Origin: an uncultured Campylobacter sp.
GTDB lineage: Bacteria; Campylobacterota; Campylobacteria; Campylobacterales; Campylobacteraceae
NCBI RefSeq assembly: GCF_937890585.1
Contig: NZ_CALACG010000057.1
Span: 1-5,307, forward strand
Direction: 5' to 3'
DNA length: 5,307 nt
In this document: piece by piece, positions 1 to 5,307 of the stretch
How positions within the stretch are numbered: the stretch's first letter is position 1
Layout: each line of letters begins with the position of its first letter
Made by a program: the position numbers and the translations under genes
The notes under the pieces: model-generated
The model's input: the letters and a program-made list of their open reading frames with translations, nothing else
The model's database searches: none
What the model was told of the DNA's origin: nothing

Positions 1-117
1 ATAAAAATATACAAAAAATGTAAATGGCAAGAATAAAAATATAAATTCGTAAGAGTTAAAAAGCATTGACGCATCCGTTAAATTTTTGGTGAGATTATAA
101 TAAACATTGGCTAATCA
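1..117. other. AT-rich intergenic stretch downstream of priA, no gene seen
   Basis: This stretch lies beyond the priA stop codon and is strongly AT-rich. I see no supported coding region, RNA gene or convincing terminator. It contains the perfect palindrome ATTATAAT at 94-101, which reads as a TATAAT -10 box on both strands, so a promoter in either direction is possible. No good -35 box lies at the usual distance: a TTGACG at 66-71 is 24 bases from the plus-strand -10. The gene on the left is outside the window. Confidence 0.6.
94..101. promoter_or_regulatory. Possible -10 palindrome ATTATAAT
   Basis: ATTATAAT is its own reverse complement, so TATAAT occurs on both strands. Read leftward it could drive a gene beyond the left edge. 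Read rightward it would transcribe antisense into the end of priA. Campylobacter sigma-70 promoters often lack a conserved -35 box, so the lack of one does not exclude activity. In such AT-rich DNA the match may also be chance. Confidence 0.2.
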
Positions 118-1968
118 CTAGCTAAAATTTACCGGATCTATATCGATATCGCTAAGCTCGCTTTTGCAGAGGTTTGCCGCTTTTAAAAGCATGGTGTGCG
201 AGTTTGAACGAAGTAAAATTTCATATCTAAATTTACCCATAAGATACTCAGCTTGGCACTTGCCGTATCCAACGATCTCTAGCTCATCGCTTTTTAGTGG
301 CTCTAGCCTTTGCACAAATTCGTTCATTGCACCCTTTGCCGTGCTCTCATCTTTATGCGAAACGGCCACGCGAAGTAGCCTAGTAAATGGCGGATAAAGA
401 GCTTCTCTAAAAGGTATCTCATCCTTTAAAAATGCGTCATAGTCACTGATATAGCTTTCGAAAAACTCCCTTTGCTTGCTTTGGATGATGACCCTGCCAG
501 CTCCGTTTCTGCCGGCTCTTCCAGCTACTTGCATGGCAAGGGCGAGTGTCCGCTCTCTAGCTCTAAAATCAGGAAAATTTAAAAGCTCGTCAAAGCCCAT
601 GATGACGGCTAGCTCGACGTTGTGATAGTCATGCCCCTTGCTTAGCATCTGCGTGCCTAGCAGGATGTCTATCTTGCCGTCGTTAAATTCTTTTAAAGCC
701 TTTACGAGCTTATTTTGCGTCGTGATCTCGTCTCTATCAAATTTAGCGATCCTAGCGTTTGCAAACTCAGCTTGCAGTCTCTCAAGAAGCTCGCTCGTGC
801 CGATTTTTTTAGCTTCTATCATCTCGCTACCACACTGGTGGCAGGTCTTTGGCACGGCCATTTTGTGCTCGCAGTATTGGCACTTTAGTACGTTTTGCTT
901 TTTATAGTAGCTCATGCCGATGCTACAAAATGGACACTTCACTGTCTCGCCACAGTTTTTGCAGACAAGATATTTGAAATTTGCCCTTGTTGGCAGGCAG
1001 ATGACGGCTTGTTTTTTGTTTTCAAGCATCTTTGCGATCTGCTCTTTTAAAATTTCGCTTATGCCAGTCTCACTCTCGTCAAATATATAGCTCTTTTGCG
1101 ACGCAAAATATGTCCCCTTTAGGCGAAAACATTCTTGCTTGTAAAAGCTAGTGAGGCTTGGCGTGGCGCTTCCAAGTACCACTTGCAGGTCAAATTTGCT
1201 AGTTAGAAAGAGAGCTAGGTCTCTTGCGTTGTAGTGGGGTTTTGAGCCAGTGTTTTTGTAGCTATCGTCGTGTTCTTCGTCGATGATGATGAGTTTTAGC
1301 CGCTCAAGTGGCAAAAATAGGGCAGACCTAGCTCCAGCTATTAGCCTTGCTTTGCTGCTTTTAATGTCTTTTAAAATTTGCTCTTTTTTCTTTGGCGTGA
1401 TCTTTGAGTGCCACACAGCCACAGCCTCGCCAAAGAAGCTCTCTAGGCGCTTTTGCATCTGCGGGGTTAGTGAAATTTCAGGCATTAAAAATAGCGCTTG
1501 GCCGCCTGCGTTTAAAATTTCTCTGATTTTAGCGATGTAAATTTCACTTTTGCCACTTCCAGTGTCGCCAAAGATGAGTGAGCTTTTTCGCTCGTTTATA
1601 AAATTTAGTGCTTCAAGCTGCTTTGGGCTTAAATTTGGCGATTTAAAGTCGGTTGTGCCACTATAAATTTCATCGTCTATAAGGCTTTGTGGCTCAAATA
1701 AATTTATAGCCACGCCAAGCTCGCAGGTGTAGTAGTAGGCGATAAATTTAGCCAAAGTTACTTGGATGTCGTTTAGCTTGATGGGTAAAATTTCATCAAT
1801 AAAGCTTGTTTTAAAGCTTGGCTCATCCACTTCGCGCAGTATAAAGCCAACTAGGCTTTTGCCTCTAAGTTTTGCAGTGACGGCGCGAAATGGCACAATA
1901 TCTAGCTCGCTTTTATATGTGAGCGCAGCTAAATTTACCCCGCTAAATACGACCTCGTAGTATCTCAT
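118..1968 (-). CDS. priA: Primosomal replication restart helicase PriA
   Basis: PriA is a cytoplasmic superfamily 2 3'-to-5' helicase that recognises stalled or collapsed forks and reloads the replicative helicase. Residues are numbered here from the GTG at 1971. An N-terminal region resembling the 3'-DNA-binding domain (about 3-95) is followed directly by the helicase core: Walker A GDTGSGKS (135-142), DEEH (231-234), GSAT (267-270), GTQMLSKGHDY (439-449) and QVAGRAGR (481-488). Eight cysteines in four CxxC pairs (337/340, 346/349, 364/367, 377/380) form the PriA zinc-binding insert. The C-terminal end DIDIDPVNFS fits the usual PriA end. About 90 residues are missing before Walker A relative to the 732-residue E. 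coli protein, consistent with loss of the winged-helix domain. I chose the ATG at 1968 (616 aa), which overlaps the pseudopilin stop as TGATG; the GTG just upstream is also possible. It is the last gene of the operon and looks intact. Confidence 0.96.
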   Translation of the reverse strand: MRYYEVVFSGVNLAALTYKSELDIVPFRAVTAKLRGKSLVGFILREVDEPSFKTSFIDEILPIKLNDIQVTLAKFIAYYYTCELGVAINLFEPQSLIDDEIYSGTTDFKSPNLSPKQLEALNFINERKSSLIFGDTGSGKSEIYIAKIREILNAGGQALFLMPEISLTPQMQKRLESFFGEAVAVWHSKITPKKKEQILKDIKSSKARLIAGARSALFLPLERLKLIIIDEEHDDSYKNTGSKPHYNARDLALFLTSKFDLQVVLGSATPSLTSFYKQECFRLKGTYFASQKSYIFDESETGISEILKEQIAKMLENKKQAVICLPTRANFKYLVCKNCGETVKCPFCSIGMSYYKKQNVLKCQYCEHKMAVPKTCHQCGSEMIEAKKIGTSELLERLQAEFANARIAKFDRDEITTQNKLVKALKEFNDGKIDILLGTQMLSKGHDYHNVELAVIMGFDELLNFPDFRARERTLALAMQVAGRAGRNGAGRVIIQSKQREFFESYISDYDAFLKDEIPFREALYPPFTRLLRVAVSHKDESTAKGAMNEFVQRLEPLKSDELEIVGYGKCQAEYLMGKFRYEILLRSNSHTMLLKAANLCKSELSDIDIDPVNFS

Positions 1969-2381
1969 CACTCAAGGGCGCTACAAAGTCCGTCGCTGCT
2001 CGTGCAGTCAAATTCGCCAGTGGTTTTGTTATAAGTGAAATTTGCTGTTTGTCCGTCTAGTTTGAAGGTATAAGTTGTTGCTCCAGTTTTATGCCAGCCG
2101 TTTTTTGTGCCGCTGTCTTTGACTGGGACGCTCACAACGTTTTGAAAAAGGTTGCTTCCTGGGCTCTCGAGCGTGTCAGGGTACTTTGGAGTACCTTTTA
2201 GAACGCTATCGTTGTATTTTAGCGAGATGCCACTTTTTATGGCAGCTATTTGTGTTCTTGCGTTTGCGACTATGGCGTCGCCTCTAGTGAAGAAAAGCTT
2301 TGGTATAGCAATAGCGCTCAAGACGCCAAGTATGACGATGACAAATATAATTTCTATTAGGGTAAAAGCTCTTTTTTTCAT
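1968..2381 (-). CDS. Type IV prepilin-like pseudopilin (T2SS/T4P/competence type)
   Basis: This 137-residue protein has a class III (type IV prepilin) signal: a short basic leader MKKRA, then FTLIE, with a predicted prepilin peptidase cut after Ala5. Ala replaces the canonical Gly at -1. Glu10 becomes the conserved Glu5 of the mature protein. A hydrophobic helix (about 6-27) would anchor it in the inner membrane or pseudopilus core, with a periplasmic globular domain from about 33. Two cysteines near the end (126 and 133) could form a disulfide loop. The start ATG overlaps the upstream stop as ATGA, and its own stop overlaps the priA start, so coupling is likely. Campylobacters use pseudopilins for natural transformation (the Cts system). 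A role in DNA uptake is inference; a secretion role is equally open, and no other pilus gene is in the window. Confidence 0.88.
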   Translation of the reverse strand: MKKRAFTLIEIIFVIVILGVLSAIAIPKLFFTRGDAIVANARTQIAAIKSGISLKYNDSVLKGTPKYPDTLESPGSNLFQNVVSVPVKDSGTKNGWHKTGATTYTFKLDGQTANFTYNKTTGEFDCTSSDGLCSALE

Positions 2382-2614
2382 TTATTTTCCGGTTTTAGTA
2401 TCTCTTCTATCTCTTTTGTGACGTCCTTTACGACGCGCAAATTTGTGTAGCTCTCGTAGCTCTTTTCGACAAAGGCGTTTATAAGCTCACGAGGCTCGAT
2501 AAATTTCTTTCCCCCCATAAATTTCTGCCAGTCGCGCTCGAAAATTTCAGCAAAATCATCATCAAGTGTGATCGTATAGTCGCGAGATGATACGGTGAGC
2601 GTGATCTGTTTCAT
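2378..2614 (-). CDS. Small conserved hypothetical protein, ZapA-like pattern
   Basis: This 78-residue cytoplasmic protein has no signal peptide or membrane segment. The start at 2614 is the earliest in-frame ATG because an in-frame TAA lies two codons upstream; no good Shine-Dalgarno sequence is visible. The predicted layout is two short beta strands (ITLTV at 4-8, YTITL at 13-17), an acidic turn, a first helix (about 20-33), and a longer helix or helices (about 41-74). This order, and the segment ELINAFVEKSYESY, resemble ZapA, the small protein that bundles FtsZ; E. coli ZapA has a comparable ALNISYELAQE segment. The match is my reading of the pattern, not a search result. It follows a ZapB-like coiled-coil gene by 23 bases and overlaps the pseudopilin start by four bases. 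C. jejuni appears to have an unannotated equivalent here. The gene is probably real; the function is unproven. Confidence 0.8.
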   Translation of the reverse strand: MKQITLTVSSRDYTITLDDDFAEIFERDWQKFMGGKKFIEPRELINAFVEKSYESYTNLRVVKDVTKEIEEILKPENK

Positions 2615-2637
2615 ATTTTATGCCAAAAAGGTCTAGC

Positions 2638-2871
2638 TTATCTGCCAAGGACGGCTTCGATCTTTTTCATTACATCATCAGTTTCGCTATTTTTCTTATC
2701 AAGGTCCTCTTCTAGACGCATTATTTGATTAGTCTTTGCCTCGTTTTGCGCTTTTAGTGTCACTATCTCGTTGTGTAGCTCCTCATTTGTCTTGCAAAGT
2801 TCGTCGTATTTTTTGATCAGTTCATTTACTTTGTCTGTCAGGCTTTCTAGTATTGCGCTATCTTCAAACAT
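2638..2871 (-). CDS. Short coiled-coil protein, ZapB/TIGR02449-like
   Basis: First gene of the minus-strand operon. I start it at the ATG at 2871 (77 aa) because AAAGGA (2878-2883) sits six bases upstream. A longer form from the ATG at 2913 (91 aa) would begin at the predicted promoter, upstream of the likely transcript start. Almost the whole protein is a predicted coiled coil with heptad-spaced hydrophobics (L8, L11, V15, L18, I19, Y22, L25, L32, I36, L39, I50, L53, L57, V67, I71, V74), highly charged, without a membrane segment. Its length, the pattern LTDKVNELIKKYDEL, and the end KKIEAVLGR resemble ZapB and the TIGR02449 coiled-coil family, which in gammaproteobacteria is encoded beside zapA. 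Coiled coils converge easily, so the family call is inference; the neighbouring ZapA-like gene strengthens it. Confidence 0.8.
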   Translation of the reverse strand: MFEDSAILESLTDKVNELIKKYDELCKTNEELHNEIVTLKAQNEAKTNQIMRLEEDLDKKNSETDDVMKKIEAVLGR

Positions 2872-2877
2872 AAAGGT

Positions 2878-2883
2878 TCCTTT
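2878..2883 (-). promoter_or_regulatory. Ribosome binding site deciding the start of the coiled-coil gene
   Basis: On the minus strand AAAGGA lies six bases before the ATG at 2871. It is the best Shine-Dalgarno sequence in the operon and favours the 77-residue form over the 91-residue form starting at 2913. Confidence 0.75.
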
Positions 2884-2903
2884 AAAATAATAATTAATGC
2901 CGT

Positions 2904-2912
2904 ATTCTAACA
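2904..2912 (-). promoter_or_regulatory. Extended -10 promoter of the priA operon
   Basis: The minus strand reads TGTTAGAAT, that is TGn followed by the -10 hexamer TAGAAT (2904-2909). This is the extended -10 layout common for the vegetative sigma factor in Campylobacter, preceded by AT-rich DNA without a clear -35 box. Transcription would start near 2897, giving a leader of about 25 bases before the ATG at 2871. No other good promoter is seen between here and priA, so the four genes probably form one transcript. Confidence 0.55.
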
Positions 2913-2944
2913 TGCAGAGGCTAAATTCTTTTTAAAATTCTCAT

Positions 2945-2973
2945 TTGACAAAGCACTATCTTTGCTATAAAAT
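2945..2973 (+). promoter_or_regulatory. uvrB promoter
   Basis: A perfect TTGACA -35 box lies at 2945-2950. The -10 region TGCTATAAAAT (2963-2973) can be read as an extended -10 (TGn then TATAAA at 2966-2971, spacing 15) or as TAAAAT at 2968-2973 with the ideal spacing of 17. Transcription would start near 2979, leaving a short leader with AAAGG at 2986-2990, six bases before the uvrB ATG. I see no LexA-type operator. Confidence 0.75.
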
Positions 2974-2996
2974 TCACCCAAATTTAAAGGCGATCA

Positions 2997-4973
2997 ATGA
3001 GTAAATTTGAAATTTCATCTAAATTTAGCCCAAGCAGCGACCAAGCAAGAGCGATAAAAGAGATAGTAAAAAGTATAAAATCAGGCAATAAATACCAAAC
3101 TCTTCTAGGCGTGACAGGGTCTGGCAAGACCTTTACCATGGCAAACGTCATACGTGAGCTAAATATGCCAACGCTCATCATGACACATAACAAATCCCTT
3201 GCCGCGCAGCTTTACAGCGAATTTAAGGGCTTTTTCCCAAAAAACCATGTCGAGTACTTCATAAGCTACTACGACTACTACCAGCCAGAGGCCTACATCC
3301 CAAGAAGCGACCTATATATAGAAAAGGACAGCTCGGTAAATGAGGAGCTTGAGCGCCTGCGCCTAAGTGCGACGGCTAGCTTGCTAAGCTTTGACGACGT
3401 TGTCTGCGTGGCCTCTGTCTCTGCAAACTACGGCCTTGGTAATCCAAGCGAGTATAAAGGCATGGTCGCCTACCTAAATGTCGGACAGAAATTTAGCCAA
3501 AGAAAGCTTTTGGAGCAGCTTGTCGATATGGGCTATAAGCGCAATGACAACTACTTTGATAGGGGCGACTTTCGTGTAAATGGCGATGTGGTGGATATTT
3601 ACCCAGCTTATTACAACGACGAAGCCCTAAGGGTCGAGTTTTTTGGTGATGAGATCGATGCGATGTATCATTTTGACGTGCTTGATAACAAAAGGCTAAA
3701 GGATATCTCTAAATTTACACTTTACGCTACCAGCCAGTTTATCGTGGGCGCTGATAGGCTAAAGATCGCGATGAAAGAGATCGAAGAGGAGCTTGATGCG
3801 CGCTTAAAAGAGTTTAACGAGCAGGGCAAGCTAGTTGAGGCGCAGAGACTAAAGCAAAGAGTGGAGTTTGACCTTGAGATGATGGCGAGCACTGGCATGT
3901 GTAAAGGTATCGAAAACTACGCACGCCATCTAACCGGTCAAAAGGCTGGAGAGACGCCATACTCGATGTTTGACTACTTTGAGATAAGCGGCGAAGACTA
4001 TCTGGTTATCGTCGATGAGAGTCACGTGAGTTTGCCGCAGTTTAGGGGCATGTATGCAGGCGATAGGAGCCGTAAAGAGGTGCTTGTGGAGTATGGATTT
4101 CGTTTGCCATCAGCGCTTGATAACAGGCCGCTTAAATTCGATGAGTTTATAAGCAAAAAGGCGAAATTTCTCTTTGTCTCAGCCACACCAAACGAATACG
4201 AGCTTGGTATCAGCCAGGGGCACGTCTATGAGCAAATTTTGCGACCTACGGGACTACTTGATCCGATCATCGAGATAAAAGATAGTGACAATCAAGTAGA
4301 GGCGCTATTTGACGAGGCAAAGGCAGTTATCGCTAGAGGTGAGCGCGTGCTAGTTACAGTGCTAACTAAAAAGATGGCCGAGGAGCTAAGCCGCTACTAC
4401 ATCGAGCTTGGCATCAAGGTCAAGTATATGCACTCAGACATCGACGCGATCGAGCGAAATGAGATCATTAGAGGGCTTAGAAGCGGTGAATTTGACATGC
4501 TAATAGGCATAAATTTGCTTCGTGAGGGGCTTGACCTGCCTGAAGTGAGCCTGATAGCCATAATGGACGCTGATAAAGAGGGCTTTTTACGCTCTACGAC
4601 GAGCCTTATACAGACGATGGGGCGAGCGGCCAGAAATGTAAATAGCAAGGTGCTCATGTTTGCCAAAAAGATAACAAAATCGATGAAAGAGGCGATCGAT
4701 ACGACGACAGCTAGGCGTAAATTTCAAGATGAATACAACAAAGCTCACGGCATCACGCCACACTCTGCCAGCAGAAATATCGAAGAGAGCTTACACGTCG
4801 AGGATGATGGCGAAATTTACAAGCGCGGTAAGAATTTAGAAAAGATGCCAGCTAGCGAGCGCGCTGCGATAGTAAAAGAGCTAAGAAAGCAGATGCTTGA
4901 AGCGGCGGCGCAGCTGGAGTTTGAGAAGGCGGCGGCGTTACGTGATGAGATAGCAAAGATGAGAAAGTTATAA
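2997..4973 (+). CDS. uvrB: UvrABC excinuclease subunit B
   Basis: UvrB is the damage-verifying subunit of nucleotide excision repair. UvrA loads it onto DNA; it probes a strand with its beta-hairpin and then recruits UvrC for incision. The 658-residue protein is complete (E. coli has 673). Visible motifs are Walker A GVTGSGKT (38-45); the beta-hairpin region starting [12 protein letters not shown] (91-102) and ending near LRLSAT (121-126); [20 protein letters not shown] (291-310); DESH (340-343); VSATP (394-398); [12 protein letters not shown] (505-516); QTMGRAARN (539-547); and a C-terminal UVR motif (about 622-657, core [13 protein letters not shown]) that contacts UvrC. The ATG at 2997 has AAAGG six bases upstream. 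It has its own promoter and is divergent from the priA operon. No disruption or missing catalytic residue is seen, so it should be functional. Confidence 0.99.
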   Translation: MSKFEISSKFSPSSDQARAIKEIVKSIKSGNKYQTLLGVTGSGKTFTMANVIRELNMPTLIMTHNKSLAAQLYSEFKGFFPKNHVEYFISYYDYYQPEAYIPRSDLYIEKDSSVNEELERLRLSATASLLSFDDVVCVASVSANYGLGNPSEYKGMVAYLNVGQKFSQRKLLEQLVDMGYKRNDNYFDRGDFRVNGDVVDIYPAYYNDEALRVEFFGDEIDAMYHFDVLDNKRLKDISKFTLYATSQFIVGADRLKIAMKEIEEELDARLKEFNEQGKLVEAQRLKQRVEFDLEMMASTGMCKGIENYARHLTGQKAGETPYSMFDYFEISGEDYLVIVDESHVSLPQFRGMYAGDRSRKEVLVEYGFRLPSALDNRPLKFDEFISKKAKFLFVSATPNEYELGISQGHVYEQILRPTGLLDPIIEIKDSDNQVEALFDEAKAVIARGERVLVTVLTKKMAEELSRYYIELGIKVKYMHSDIDAIERNEIIRGLRSGEFDMLIGINLLREGLDLPEVSLIAIMDADKEGFLRSTTSLIQTMGRAARNVNSKVLMFAKKITKSMKEAIDTTTARRKFQDEYNKAHGITPHSASRNIEESLHVEDDGEIYKRGKNLEKMPASERAAIVKELRKQMLEAAAQLEFEKAAALRDEIAKMRKL

Positions 4974-5009
4974 GCGTTGTCTTTTGTGTATCTTTAAATG
5001 AGCTTGCTA

Positions 5010-5052
5010 AAATTTTGCTCGACAGACTATGTGTCTAGTCTGCGCAAAATTT
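5010..5052 (+). terminator. Imperfect hairpin, possible uvrB terminator
   Basis: The outer arms AAATTTTGC (5010-5018) and GCAAAATTT (5044-5052) pair over nine bases. Inside them CAGACTA (5023-5029) pairs with TAGTCTG (5036-5042) over seven bases around a six-base loop. Four unpaired bases on the left and one on the right lie between the two stems. It starts 36 bases after the uvrB stop, a plausible terminator position. No clean run of T follows the stem on the plus strand, so it is not a textbook intrinsic terminator; it could act on either strand or only protect the 3' end of the message. Confidence 0.4.
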
Positions 5053-5090
5053 AACTGCGCAACATTCAAATCTATCACAAAATACTGCCG

Positions 5091-5228
5091 CTAAATAAAA
5101 TTAAATTTTAATGTTTCGCGCATTTAGTATTTTTTATACACTCCCTTGTTTCTGCTCATCCGCCTTGTCTCCTCGTGGCGAAGTCTCGTTGCGAGCAAAG
5201 CGAAGCAAAAAACAAAAATTTTCTTGTC
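5091..5228 (-). repeat. Candidate dispersed or decayed element with two tiny in-frame ORFs
   Basis: On the minus strand one frame stays open from 5228 to 5127, stops once (TAA at 5124-5126), restarts at once with ATG (5121-5123), and ends at TAG (5091-5093). The encoded peptides include RHEETRRMSRNKGVYKKY, in which the only Met in the frame is at 5159 (11-codon ORF, AAGG three bases before its ATG), then MRETLKFNFI. From memory, unverified, very similar strings appear in many short hypothetical ORFs annotated in Campylobacter concisus genomes, which would make this a dispersed intergenic repeat rather than a gene. The DNA also contains a small CTCG/CGAG hairpin (5185-5195). I do not claim that the peptides are made. 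Confidence 0.35.
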
Positions 5229-5307
5229 TTAATTGCTTAAATTTATTTGTTCTATCTTCAAAATTTCTTCGTAGCATTTAAAATCATCACAAGATACTTT
5301 GCCTTGA
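5229..5307 (-). CDS. C-terminal end of an unidentified protein (partial, runs off right edge)
   Basis: From the right edge one minus-strand frame is open for 25 codons and ends with TAA at 5229-5231. The peptide includes KVSCDDFKCYEEILKIEQ, with balanced acidic, basic and hydrophobic residues and two cysteines five residues apart. It looks like real coding sequence rather than translated AT-rich DNA. It would converge on uvrB. I do not recognise the family, and too little is visible to suggest a function. Confidence 0.5.
   Translation of the reverse strand, partial: QGKVSCDDFKCYEEILKIEQINLSN

Larger units (their letters stand above)
4974..5228. other. Intergenic region after uvrB
   Basis: About 255 bases lie between uvrB and the partial gene on the right. 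The region holds an imperfect hairpin (5010-5052), two copies of CTGCGCAA (5040-5047 and 5055-5062), and a repeat-like stretch with two tiny minus-strand ORFs (5091-5159). I see no tRNA, known small RNA or insertion sequence ends. Confidence 0.6.

Noticed and set aside
3..74. Minus-strand open frame starting at ATG 74 and reaching the left edge
   Set aside because: The translation is rich in Phe, Tyr and Leu as expected from random AT-rich DNA, and no ribosome binding site is present. A possible -10 at 94-99 would leave a leader of only about a dozen bases.
66..101. Full sigma-70 promoter with TTGACG and TATAAT on the plus strand
   Set aside because: The two boxes are 24 bases apart, too far for normal recognition, and no plus-strand gene follows.
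164..1960. Plus-strand open frames at 164-397, 638-907, 1283-1540 and 1766-1960
   Set aside because: They lie antisense inside priA, have serine- and leucine-rich compositions typical of reverse-frame reading, and show no family motif.
2152..2421. Plus-strand open frame antisense to the pseudopilin gene
   Set aside because: It is the reverse reading of a clear prepilin gene; its hydrophobic look comes from that gene's codons.
2872..2913. Fourteen-codon N-terminal extension of the coiled-coil protein, starting at the ATG at 2913
   Set aside because: It begins at the likely -10 promoter, has no ribosome binding site, and the strong AAAGGA site before the ATG at 2871 explains the start.
2984..3193. 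Minus-strand open frame over the 5' end of uvrB
   Set aside because: It is a shadow of the uvrB Walker A region and lacks a credible start signal.
4397..4666. Minus-strand open frame inside uvrB
   Set aside because: It is antisense to conserved helicase motifs V and VI of UvrB, which fully explain the sequence.
5096..5110. AT-only inverted repeat TAAAATT/AATTTTA
   Set aside because: The loop is a single base and such AT palindromes are expected in this DNA, so no function can be claimed.
1..5307. CRISPR array, tRNA or rRNA gene, insertion sequence, toxin-antitoxin or phage module
   Set aside because: No regularly spaced repeats, cloverleaf structure, transposase or other signature of these is visible on either strand.

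Overview
The window looks like a Campylobacter chromosome segment, most likely a C. concisus-like or C. curvus-like species. The reasons are the dense AAATTT/TAAATTT sequence on both strands, extended -10 promoters without strict -35 boxes, an epsilonproteobacterial type PriA of about 616 residues, and the gene order. From memory, C. jejuni has a similar arrangement of priA, a prepilin-like gene, two small hypothetical genes and a divergent uvrB. The species call is inference; no marker gene is present.

Layout: positions 1-117 are AT-rich and hold no gene I can support. A four-gene minus-strand operon covers 118-2871. In transcription order it encodes a 77-residue coiled-coil protein resembling ZapB/TIGR02449, a 78-residue protein resembling ZapA, a type IV prepilin-like pseudopilin, and the primosomal helicase PriA. 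The last three genes overlap by a few bases (ATGA and TGATG junctions), so translational coupling is likely. A compact divergent promoter region (2872-2996) separates this operon from uvrB (2997-4973, plus strand), which encodes the complete UvrB subunit of the nucleotide excision repair complex. After uvrB come an imperfect hairpin (5010-5052), an AT-rich stretch with two tiny in-frame minus-strand ORFs that looks like a dispersed or decayed element (about 5091-5228), and the last 25 codons of an unidentified minus-strand gene that runs off the right edge.

Together the window mixes DNA maintenance (PriA restarts stalled replication forks, UvrB finds and verifies DNA damage), a membrane pseudopilin that may belong to DNA uptake or secretion machinery, and a small gene pair that may be a divisome accessory module. 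Most of it is ordinary core genome. The points most worth following are the possible ZapB-like/ZapA-like pair, the repeat-like sequence beyond uvrB, and the density of RAATTY sites next to a pseudopilin gene.
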